Assembly: GCA_020200935.1 (NCBI GenBank)
Contig: JAIVHR010000096.1
Span: 1-10,227 of the forward strand
Source of the DNA: Sphingomonadales bacterium
GTDB lineage: Bacteria; Pseudomonadota; Alphaproteobacteria; Sphingomonadales; Sphingomonadaceae
Length of the DNA: 10,227 nucleotides
Reading direction: 5' to 3'
The notes beneath the pieces were generated by a model. The model did no database searches, was not told where the DNA came from, and worked only from the letters and a program-made list of their open reading frames with translations. Positions 1 through 7,052 of the stretch are shown piece by piece (positions within the stretch are counted from its first letter, which is position 1; each line of letters starts with the position of its first letter). The translations under genes were made by a program, and so were the position numbers.

Positions 1-1557
<1,557 letters not shown>

Positions 1558-1572
1558 TGGTCCGAGTCCGGC

Positions 1573-1658
1573 GTCATTCCAGCGAAGGCTGGAATCTATC
1601 CCGGTTTCCGAAGCGCGTTACGACAGCCGGGATAGACCCCAGCCTTCGCTGGGGTGAC
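1573..1658. repeat. Dumbbell palindromic repeat (REP-like), copy 1
   Basis: Two perfect 8-bp hairpins with 4-nt loops lie head to head: ATTCCAGC-GAAG-GCTGGAAT at 1576-1595 and ACCCCAGC-CTTC-GCTGGGGT at 1636-1655. They are joined by inverted tatcccgg (1597-1604) and ccgggata (1627-1634), so the whole unit can fold as a cruciform. It lies between the convergent ligA and DUF2459 genes and could act as a bidirectional terminator, although there is no U-tract. Related units occur at 4664-4729 and 8789-8889, with half units at 3974-3999 and 9651-9683. Confidence 0.85.
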
Positions 1659-1693
1659 GAGGATGAGCGGCAGTAGGTGCCGCATTCTTCTCG

Positions 1694-2143
1694 TCAGAAC
1701 CAGCGCATCACGCTGGCGCTGAAGGGCGTCCAGACGCCGACCCGGACGCCGGCATCGCGCAGAATAGATCCCGTCCATTCGTTGCAGGTGCGGAATGCCG
1801 TGTAGCGGCCCTCGGCCTCGTAGAAGATGTCGCGCGACCCGTAGCCGCGGACCGGTTGCGGTTCGCCGCCGTCGCTCAGCGCGAAGTCGGCCCGGATCGC
1901 TTCGGCGATGGCGCGATATTCGTCGGGCGTGACGGTGAGCGCGCGCGTATCCTTATCCGGTCTCGGCGGTCCGACATGATCGACGTGAAGGAGGCTCGCC
2001 TCGCTGCCGATAAGCGCCAGCAGCGCGATATCGGGTTTCAGATCGGCCCAGCTCGGCGTGAGCAGATAGACGGCGATCAACACGCCGACCAGGCCGAAAA
2101 GCCGCAAAAGCCAGCGTATCGAGCCGCTTATCGCCTTTCCCAT
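1694..2143 (-). CDS. DUF2459 (TIGR02117) family protein with probable internal deletion
   Basis: This is a conserved protein of unknown function, 149 residues here against roughly 200-plus in the family as I know it. Residues 9-28 form a hydrophobic N-terminal anchor (WLLRLFGLVGVLIAVYLL) after a short positive stretch, so the protein is probably an inner-membrane-anchored periplasmic protein. The C-terminal half matches the family: PSWADLKP, SLLHVDHVGPP, GYGSRDIFYEAEGRYTAFRTCNEWT and a WTPF near the end. The section that normally links the anchor to the TWADL-like motif, including the IYVxSNGxHTD and FGWGD segments, is missing. The anchor runs straight into TPSWADL near base 2060 without a frame change. 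The start ATG (2141-2143) has only a weak purine-rich upstream region. The gene converges on ligA and diverges from phhA. The family call is fairly sure; the function is unknown and activity is doubtful. Confidence 0.75.
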   Translation of the reverse strand: MGKAISGSIRWLLRLFGLVGVLIAVYLLTPSWADLKPDIALLALIGSEASLLHVDHVGPPRPDKDTRALTVTPDEYRAIAEAIRADFALSDGGEPQPVRGYGSRDIFYEAEGRYTAFRTCNEWTGSILRDAGVRVGVWTPFSASVMRWF

Positions 2144-2199
2144 CCGCTTTACCCCGTCGCCGATTCGTGCGCGCAGAATTCCATGCTATATGGGAAAGC

Positions 2200-3081
2200 A
2201 TGAATGCAGACACCCATGTGCTCGAGCATCCGCCCGAGGGCGCCAACGAAGACTGGACGATCCCGCAGGATTGGGGCGCTTATACACCCGAAGAACACGA
2301 GACCTGGGACATATTGTTCGAACGACAGGTCAAGCAGCTGCCGGGCCGGGCGAGCCAGGCCTTTCTCGACGGCGTCGACCTGCTCAAGCTCTCCAAGCCC
2401 GGCATCCCCGATTTCGAGGAATTGTCCGAGCGGCTGATGAAGGAAACCGGCTGGCAGGTGGTCGCCGTGCCGGGGCTCGTTCCCGACGATGTCTTCTTCG
2501 ATCACCTCGCCAACCGCCGCTTCGTCGCCGGCAATTTCATCCGCCGCCGCGATCAGCTCGATTATCTCCAGGAACCCGACGTCTTCCACGATGTCTTCGG
2601 CCATGTGCCGATGCTCGCCAACCCGGTCTTCGGCGATTATATGGAGGCCTATGGCAAGGGCGGGCTCCGGGCGCTCGAATTCGACAGCCTCGATCATCTC
2701 GCCCGGCTCTATTGGTACACAGTCGAATTCGGGCTGATCGAGGAGGCCGACGGCATGCGCATCTACGGCTCGGGCATAGTCTCGAGCCATGGCGAGAGCG
2801 TTTTCGCGCTCGACGATCCGAGCCCCAACCGGATCCGCTTCGATTTGAAGCGCGTCATGCGGACCAATTACCGGATCGACGATTATCAGCAGGTCTATTT
2901 CGTGATTCAAAGTCTCGAGGACCTGCTCGAACAGACCGCCGGCCAGGATTTCGCGCCGATATATGACGAGCTCGAGGATTCCTCCGACCTCGCCGTCGAC
3001 GACATCATCGATGGCGACGAGGTGATCACGCGCGGGACGCAGGCCTACGCGCGCGAGAAGGCGCCCGCTTCACAAGCCTGA
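2200..3081 (+). CDS. phhA: Phenylalanine 4-monooxygenase (phenylalanine hydroxylase)
   Basis: This is a cytoplasmic non-haem iron, tetrahydropterin-dependent enzyme that hydroxylates L-phenylalanine to L-tyrosine with O2, feeding tyrosine catabolism. The 293 residues are in the normal range for bacterial single-domain enzymes. The iron ligands are visible as the 2-His-1-carboxylate set: H130 and H135 in EPDVFHDVFGHVPML, and E176 in LYWYTVEFGLIEE. Their spacings of 5 and 41 are those of the family. Other conserved blocks are FIRRRDQLDYLQEPD and YGSGIVSSHGES. I chose ATG 2200, giving MNADTHVLEHPP, because GGGAAAGC lies just upstream; the frame is also open from 2167 but without family similarity. 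The acidic C-terminal tail overlaps the 3' end of the convergent prmA by 56 bp. No pterin-4a-carbinolamine dehydratase gene (phhB) is present in the window. Confidence 0.95.
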   Translation: MNADTHVLEHPPEGANEDWTIPQDWGAYTPEEHETWDILFERQVKQLPGRASQAFLDGVDLLKLSKPGIPDFEELSERLMKETGWQVVAVPGLVPDDVFFDHLANRRFVAGNFIRRRDQLDYLQEPDVFHDVFGHVPMLANPVFGDYMEAYGKGGLRALEFDSLDHLARLYWYTVEFGLIEEADGMRIYGSGIVSSHGESVFALDDPSPNRIRFDLKRVMRTNYRIDDYQQVYFVIQSLEDLLEQTAGQDFAPIYDELEDSSDLAVDDIIDGDEVITRGTQAYAREKAPASQA

Positions 3082-3964
3082 GGATCGTCCACTGGCCGCG
3101 CTCCTCGCGCGCCGCGAGCCGCAGCCGATGGCGGCGACAGGCGCCGGTCACCTCGTCCGCCTGGCTGGTCAACAATCCGGAAAGGATCAGCGTCCCGCCC
3201 GGCGCCAGCGCATGGGCAAAGGCCGGCGCCAGCGCGATCAGCGGCCCGGCCAGGATGTTGGCGATGATCAGATCGTAGGGCGCGCGGCGCTTGAGCCGCC
3301 GGTCGGCGAAGCCCGACGCGGTGACGAGCGCGACCCGGCCGTCTCCCCAGCCCAGCCGGATACCATTCACCGCGGCATTCTCGCCGGCGATCTCGATCGC
3401 CAGCGGATCGATATCGGAGGCGATGACTTTCGCGCGCGGCCACAGCGCCAGCGCCGCGAAAGCGAGCAGCCCGGTGCCGGTGCCGATATCGGCGATATTG
3501 ACGAAGCGCCGGCCGCTCGATTTGAGCCGATCGAGCATCGCCAGGCAGCCCGCCGTCGTTTCATGCCGGCCGGTGCCGAAGGCGCGGCTCGCATCGATTT
3601 CGAGGGCGATTGCCCGATCCGGCTCGGTGCCGCGGAAAGACGGCGTATGGACATAAAAGCGCCCCTCGCGGATCGGCTCGATACCCTGCTGGCTCATCGC
3701 CACCCAGTCGCGATCCTCGAGCCTTTCCAGCTTCGCCTCGGCATCGGCGGCGCTCGGCAATAGCGAGCGGAGCAGCGCGATCGAGGCCTTGTCGGGCTTG
3801 TCCTCGAAATAGGCGTCGAGCCGCCAATCCTCGGGCCGCTCTTCGTCGATCTCGCTGGTCATCAGCGCCGGCGGCGGATCGAGATCGGCGAGCGGCGCGA
3901 TATTGCCCGCCAACGCCTCGGCTTCCGCCTGCGTGCAGGGAAGGGTGAGTTTCCAGCTGGTCAT
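3026..3964 (-). CDS. prmA: 50S ribosomal protein L11 methyltransferase
   Basis: PrmA transfers methyl groups from S-adenosylmethionine to lysines and the N-terminus of ribosomal protein L11 in the cytoplasm. The protein is 312 residues. The N-terminal 90 or so residues form the small substrate-recognition region (MTSWKLTLPC, then ERLEDRDWVAMSQQGIEPI). The Rossmann methyltransferase domain follows, with FGTGRHETT at 129-137, the SAM loop DIGTGTG at 149-155, SDIDPLAIEIAGENAAVNG, and DLIIANILAG at 231-240, all typical of PrmA. I chose ATG 3962-3964 because it gives the family N-terminus; the frame is open further upstream but reads palindromic repeat DNA there. The basic tail after WTILRLVKR (APSRARRPASRA) lies inside the overlap with convergent phhA and is probably dispensable. 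Confidence 0.95.
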   Translation of the reverse strand: MTSWKLTLPCTQAEAEALAGNIAPLADLDPPPALMTSEIDEERPEDWRLDAYFEDKPDKASIALLRSLLPSAADAEAKLERLEDRDWVAMSQQGIEPIREGRFYVHTPSFRGTEPDRAIALEIDASRAFGTGRHETTAGCLAMLDRLKSSGRRFVNIADIGTGTGLLAFAALALWPRAKVIASDIDPLAIEIAGENAAVNGIRLGWGDGRVALVTASGFADRRLKRRAPYDLIIANILAGPLIALAPAFAHALAPGGTLILSGLLTSQADEVTGACRRHRLRLAAREERGQWTILRLVKRAPSRARRPASRA

Positions 3965-3973
3965 TTCTCTCTC

Positions 3974-3999
3974 GTCATTCCCGCGAAAGCGGGTGAACC
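3974..3999. repeat. Half copy of the REP-like palindrome, upstream of prmA
   Basis: GTCATTCCCGCGAAAGCGGG contains a 5-bp perfect hairpin, CCCGC-GAAA-GCGGG (3980-3993), and matches the left arm of the dumbbell units elsewhere in the window. The right arm is missing. It sits 10 bp upstream of the prmA start, so it lies within the likely prmA leader. Confidence 0.7.
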
Positions 4000-4005
4000 T
4001 ATATT

Positions 4006-4093
4006 CCGTTCGGGCTGAGCTTGTCGAAGGCCTCTCCTTCACTTTCTGATCGCGCGAAGAAGGACAGCCCTTCGACAGGCTCAGGGCGAACGG
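4006..4093. repeat. Inverted pair of the CTGAGC(T/C)TGTCGAAGG repeat
   Basis: A 27-base unit at 4006-4032 (starting CCGTTCGGGCTGAGCTTG) is repeated in inverse orientation at 4067-4093 with 23 of 27 positions identical. It forms a long imperfect stem with a loop of about 34 nt. This repeat family is distinct from the GAAG-loop dumbbells. It lies 10 bp downstream of the SDR stop codon and upstream of prmA on the same strand, so it could terminate SDR transcription or uncouple the two genes. Confidence 0.8.
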
Positions 4094-4102
4094 AAGAGAA
4101 GA

Positions 4103-4653
4103 TCAGCGCACAAAGCTCGCCCCGTTCACATCGAGCACCGCGCCGGTCATCGAAGGCGGCGCATCGAGCGCGCAGAAGCGGATCGTCTCGGCGATCTCTT
4201 CGGGGCTCGCCACGCGGCCGAGCGGGATGTCCTTGAGCAATTCGGGCCCGCCGCGGCTTTCAAGATAATCCTCGGCCATGCCGGTCATCACGAAGCCCGG
4301 GCAGATCGCGAAGGCGAGGATGCCCTCGCCCGCATAGCCGCGCGCGATGGTCTTGGTCATCGCCACCATCCCGCCCTTCGACGCCGCATAATGCCAGTGG
4401 TGTGGGCTGTCGCCGCGATAGGCGGCCCGGCTGGCGATATTGACGATCCGGCCGCCGCGGGGTCCCCCCAAAGTATTACTTTGCGGGGTTGCCCCGCCGC
4501 GATGCTCGCGGAAATGGCGGACGGCGAGGCGGCAGAGTTCGGCCGAGGCGGTCAGGTTGACCTGCAAGGTGCGTTCGAAATCGGCGCGCCAGGCCGCGTC
4601 ATCCTGCTCGATATCCGAAGCCTCGAAGATGCCGGCATCTACGCGTCAGACAT
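4103..4653 (-). pseudogene. SDR-family oxidoreductase lacking the N-terminal cofactor-binding half
   Basis: The C-terminal two thirds of a short-chain dehydrogenase/reductase is clear. There is an Asn in LQVNLTASAEL, the catalytic Ser in RIVNIASRAAY and the YAASK motif (Tyr and Lys of the tetrad). PGFVMTGMAEDYL, PLGRVASPEEIAETI and MTGAVLDVNGASFVR follow. The reading frame is open only from about 4645. Immediately upstream, ATG 4651-4653 would start MSDA, a plausible SDR start, but it reads TAG at 4639-4641. The join to VDAGIFEASDIE is out of frame and skips the TGxxxGxG nucleotide-binding region and most of the NNAG segment, roughly 75-80 residues. A deletion of length 1 mod 3 fits. The ORF usable by itself (TTG at 4565-4567, 154 residues) cannot form a Rossmann fold. 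A palindrome is also inserted in frame at 4458-4496. The substrate cannot be predicted. The presence of SDR sequence is certain; loss of function is very likely. Confidence 0.85.
4458..4496. repeat. 39-bp palindromic insertion inside the SDR coding sequence
   Basis: The sequence has nested symmetry: outer CGGGG (4458-4462) with CCCCG (4492-4496), inner CCCC with GGGG, and a central CAAAGTA-T-TACTTTG (4469-4483). It is 39 bp, a multiple of three, and adds about 13 residues (GGATPQSNTLGGP on the minus strand) between RHFREHRG and GRIVNIAS. SDR proteins normally have only a very short linker there. The AT-rich core stands out from the surrounding GC-rich DNA. Confidence 0.65.
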
Positions 4654-4663
4654 TGAAATTGCC

Positions 4664-4729
4664 GTCATTCCCGCGAAGGCGGGAATCCACCGGGATGGCG
4701 GCGCCATGGATTCCCGCCTTCGCGGAAAT
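4664..4729. repeat. Dumbbell palindromic repeat (REP-like), copy 2
   Basis: The left hairpin ATTCCCGC-GAAG-GCGGGAAT (4667-4686) is perfect. The right hairpin ATTCCCGC-CTTC-GCGGAAAT (4710-4729) has one mismatch. The spacer contains a further imperfect palindrome around ATGGCGGCGCCAT. The unit sits between the chemotaxis receptor stop (4746) and the broken 5' end of the SDR gene (4653), both on the minus strand. Confidence 0.85.
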
Positions 4730-4745
4730 ACGAACTCGGTAGGCG

Positions 4746-6071
4746 CTAGCTGGCGGCGAAGCGCTGGACGAATTCGGCGGCCGCGCCGTCGAGCTTGTTC
4801 AAATGCTCGTCGACCTCGCGGAAGCCGGCGGTCACCTTGTCGATATCGGTGGCGACGCTCTCGGTATCCTCGCGGATCGCGGCGATCGTGCCCGACATCG
4901 AATCCGCGGCAAGCGCGGTTTCGTCGACCGCGGCGGTGATCATCGTCACCGTCTGGGCCTGCGTTTCCATCGCCTTGCGGATGCGTTCGGCCGAGGATTG
5001 CACTTCGCCGACGATCGAGTGGATCGACTGGTTCGATTCGACCGTCTGGCCGGTCGCCGCCTGGATCGCGGCGATCTTCCGGGCGATGTCGTCGGTCGCC
5101 TGGGCGGTCTGGTTGGCGAGGCTCTTCACTTCCTGCGCGACCACCGCGAAGCCGCGGCCGGCATCGCCGGCGCGCGCCGCCTCGATCGTCGCATTGAGTG
5201 CCAGCAGGTTGGTCTGCCCGGCGATCTCGCGGATCAGCCCGAGGATCGATTCGATCGAGACGGTATGTTCGGACAAAGCTTCGCTGACCTTCACCGCCTC
5301 TTCGGATTGATGCGCCGCGCGCTCGGCGACTTCGGCCGACACCTCGACCTCGCTGCGCGCTTCCTCGATCGCCCGGATCAACCCGGCCGCGGTCTGCGCG
5401 GCCTCGCGCATCGCCACCGCCGACTGTTCGGCCGCGGCGGCGACCTCGGAGGCCTTGCCGAGCATGCCGCGTGCCGATTGCGAGGCATCGGTCGCGTTGG
5501 CGTTGACCGAATGGCTCTGGTCGGTGGCCTGCTTGACCGTCGATTCGATCATCTCGCGGAACAGCTTCGAATAGCCCTGGCGCTCCTCGTCGCGCTTGTC
5601 GCGGATGATCGCGTTGACGAACGAGGCCTCGATATCGGTTTCGAGCACCGACAGCGTCGAAATCGCCTGCATCAGCCGCAACCCGCGTTCGCGGTCGCGG
5701 CCGATCTTTTGATGGACGATTTCGATGACCTGGCGGTTGGCGAAATTGACCGATGCGAAGAGCTGGCTCGGCTCGATCCCGGCCGCCATCGTCCGCTCGA
5801 TATTCTTGCAGGCGATGTCGACCCAATATTGCTGGCCGGGATGATTGAATTTGGCTTCGATATATTCGGTCGAGAAGCGCAGCGACTTTTCGCGGTCCTG
5901 ATCGTTCATCTGTTTGACGATCGGATTGCGCTCGGCGAAATGCGCCCAGAAGGCTTCGGCGAGCTCGCGTTCGCGCCCGGCGATCAGCTCGCCGACCTCG
6001 GACACATTCGCGACGAAGTGCCCGTCATGATCGTAGGTTTCAATCAGTTGCTCGATGCTCATTCGCGTCAT
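4746..6071 (-). CDS. Soluble methyl-accepting chemotaxis protein with protoglobin-like N-terminal domain
   Basis: This is a 441-residue chemoreceptor with no signal peptide or membrane segment, so it should work in the cytoplasm and signal to CheW/CheA. Residues 1-165 are an all-helical sensor domain resembling the globin-coupled sensor (protoglobin) family, with [26 protein letters not shown] near the F-helix position. In haem-binding members a His lies four residues before the G-(I/L)-x-P turn; here that position is Thr94, so haem binding is doubtful. Residues 200-430 are the MCP coiled-coil signalling domain. The hairpin tip is intact: [24 protein letters not shown], then [18 protein letters not shown] (about 269-312). 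The start may be ATG 6069-6071 (MTRMSIEQ, close behind AGGGCGG) or the second Met at 6060-6062. A CtrA-like site lies 41 bp upstream. The MCP call is certain; the sensor-domain assignment is moderate. Confidence 0.92.
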   Translation of the reverse strand: MTRMSIEQLIETYDHDGHFVANVSEVGELIAGRERELAEAFWAHFAERNPIVKQMNDQDREKSLRFSTEYIEAKFNHPGQQYWVDIACKNIERTMAAGIEPSQLFASVNFANRQVIEIVHQKIGRDRERGLRLMQAISTLSVLETDIEASFVNAIIRDKRDEERQGYSKLFREMIESTVKQATDQSHSVNANATDASQSARGMLGKASEVAAAAEQSAVAMREAAQTAAGLIRAIEEARSEVEVSAEVAERAAHQSEEAVKVSEALSEHTVSIESILGLIREIAGQTNLLALNATIEAARAGDAGRGFAVVAQEVKSLANQTAQATDDIARKIAAIQAATGQTVESNQSIHSIVGEVQSSAERIRKAMETQAQTVTMITAAVDETALAADSMSGTIAAIREDTESVATDIDKVTAGFREVDEHLNKLDGAAAEFVQRFAAS

Positions 6072-6111
6072 CCGCCCTAGCGCTCCAAACCGCCTTCCTG
6101 CTTAGGCTCGA

Positions 6112-6132
6112 ATGGTTAAGGGGTGGTTTAAC
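6112..6132 (-). promoter_or_regulatory. Possible CtrA-binding site upstream of the chemoreceptor
   Basis: Read on the minus strand this is GTTAAACCACCCCTTAACCAT. TTAACCAT is the full half-site known for the alphaproteobacterial cell-cycle and motility regulator CtrA. The second half is TTAA at a spacing of 8, or TAAA at the canonical spacing of 7. It is 41 bp upstream of the chemoreceptor start and about 95 bp upstream of sdhC. CtrA control of chemotaxis genes is known in alphaproteobacteria; binding here is inferred. Confidence 0.45.
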
Positions 6133-6160
6133 TCGCGGCTCCGCCGGGCCGCTTCGCCGG

Positions 6161-6188
6161 TTGCATGGCGGCCCGATTGGGCTAAGAG
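6161..6188 (+). promoter_or_regulatory. Candidate sdhCDA promoter
   Basis: TTGCAT (6161-6166) resembles a -35 box and is followed after 15 bases by CTAAGA (6182-6187) as a weak -10. This would place the start of transcription around 6194, leaving a leader of about 32 bases that holds the sdhC ribosome site AGGGAG (6215-6220). The spacing is short of the ideal 17, so the assignment is tentative. Confidence 0.3.
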
Positions 6189-6225
6189 GGCCGGGAAAGG
6201 CATGCCCGCCCCGCAGGGAGTCTCC

Positions 6226-6663
6226 ATGGCGCACAAACCCGATCGGCCGCTGTCGCCCCACCTTCAGGTCTGGAAATGGGGCCCGCACATGCTGGTCTCG
6301 ATCCTCCACCGGATGACCGGCGTGGGCATGGCGATCGTCGCGGCGGGGCTGTTCGTCTGGTGGCTGCTGGCGCTGGCGAGCGGGCCGGAGGCCTATGAAG
6401 CTTTTCGCGACCTGTTGACCGTCGAGAGCGGTGCGGTGAACATCGTTGGCGCGGTGCTGATCGCCGGGCTCGCCTGGGCCTTTTTCACCCATTTCTTCAA
6501 CGGCATCCGCCATCTCGTGCTCGATACCGGCGCGGGCTACGAGCTCAAGATCAACAAGGGTTTCGCGCTGGTCGTGGTGATCGGCGCGATTGTCGCCGCG
6601 CTGGCGCTGTCGTTGTGGCTGCTTTGGGAGCCGATCATGGGTCTCGTCGGGGGGGCGGGCTGA
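6226..6663 (+). CDS. sdhC: Succinate dehydrogenase cytochrome b556 subunit
   Basis: This is one of the two membrane anchors of complex II (succinate:quinone oxidoreductase) and helps bind haem b and ubiquinone in the inner membrane. It has 145 residues with three membrane segments (about 24-46, 64-87 and 107-130). The family signature RPLSPHLQVWKW at the N-terminus, SILHRMTGVGMA (the Ser/His/Arg region near the quinone site) and HFFNGIRHLVLDTG (haem-ligand region) are all present. I chose ATG 6226 because of the good Shine-Dalgarno AGGGAG five bases upstream and the match to the family N-terminus; the frame is open from 6112 but reads intergenic DNA. The stop overlaps the sdhD start by one base (TGATG), indicating translational coupling. 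Confidence 0.96.
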   Translation: MAHKPDRPLSPHLQVWKWGPHMLVSILHRMTGVGMAIVAAGLFVWWLLALASGPEAYEAFRDLLTVESGAVNIVGAVLIAGLAWAFFTHFFNGIRHLVLDTGAGYELKINKGFALVVVIGAIVAALALSLWLLWEPIMGLVGGAG

Positions 6664-7052
6664 TGCGCGCGGGAACCGAACTCGGCCGGGTGCGCGGCCT
6701 CGGCTCGGCGCGCGCGGGCACGCACCATTGGTGGCTCCAGCGGCTGACCGCGGCGGGCAACGTGCTGCTGGTCGTCTGGTTCGTCGCTTCTTTGCTGCGG
6801 CTGCCGAGCTACGATTATGAAGTCGTTACCGGCTGGCTCTCCTCGCCGCTGGTCGCGGTGGCGATGCTGCTGCTGACGGTCAACGTCTTCTGGCATCTGC
6901 GCCTCGGTCTCCAGATCGTCATCGAGGACTATGTCCATAACGAGGCCTCGAAGATCGGCCTCCTTGTGCTGTTGAATTTCTACGCGATCGGCGGGGCGGC
7001 GATCGCCGTCTTCTCGATCCTCAAAATCGCCTTTTCCGGAGCCGCATCCTGA
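6663..7052 (+). CDS. sdhD: Succinate dehydrogenase hydrophobic membrane anchor subunit
   Basis: This is the second membrane anchor of complex II, pairing with SdhC to hold the SdhAB catalytic dimer on the inner membrane and contribute to the haem b and quinone sites. It has 129 residues starting [21 protein letters not shown], with three membrane segments (about 28-46, 58-78 and 95-120). The family motif [21 protein letters not shown] carries the haem-ligand His and the conserved DYVH. The start overlaps the sdhC stop and its own TGA overlaps the sdhA ATG by one base, so sdhC, sdhD and sdhA are tightly coupled. An upstream in-frame Met at 6615 lies within sdhC and is not used. Confidence 0.95.
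   Translation: MRAGTELGRVRGLGSARAGTHHWWLQRLTAAGNVLLVVWFVASLLRLPSYDYEVVTGWLSSPLVAVAMLLLTVNVFWHLRLGLQIVIEDYVHNEASKIGLLVLLNFYAIGGAAIAVFSILKIAFSGAAS

Noticed and set aside
1596..1778. Short minus-strand ORF across copy 1 of the dumbbell
   Set aside because: Its peptide contains the translated palindrome (VTPAKAGVYPG), and the rest overlaps the DUF2459 gene out of frame.
2185..2199. GCTATA at 2185-2190 as a phhA -10 box
   Set aside because: It is about 10 bases before the start codon and would leave no room for the GGGAAAGC ribosome site, so transcription probably starts further upstream, where I see no clear boxes.
4639..5826. A 395-codon minus-strand ORF, very Arg/Asp-rich
   Set aside because: It is the out-of-frame shadow of the chemoreceptor and ends in translated palindrome sequence (the typical IPAFAGMT string). 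No domain is visible.
4803..6080. A 425-codon plus-strand ORF
   Set aside because: It is antisense to the chemoreceptor, with Leu/Asp/Arg-biased composition caused by GC-rich codon positions. The MCP motifs on the other strand are decisive.
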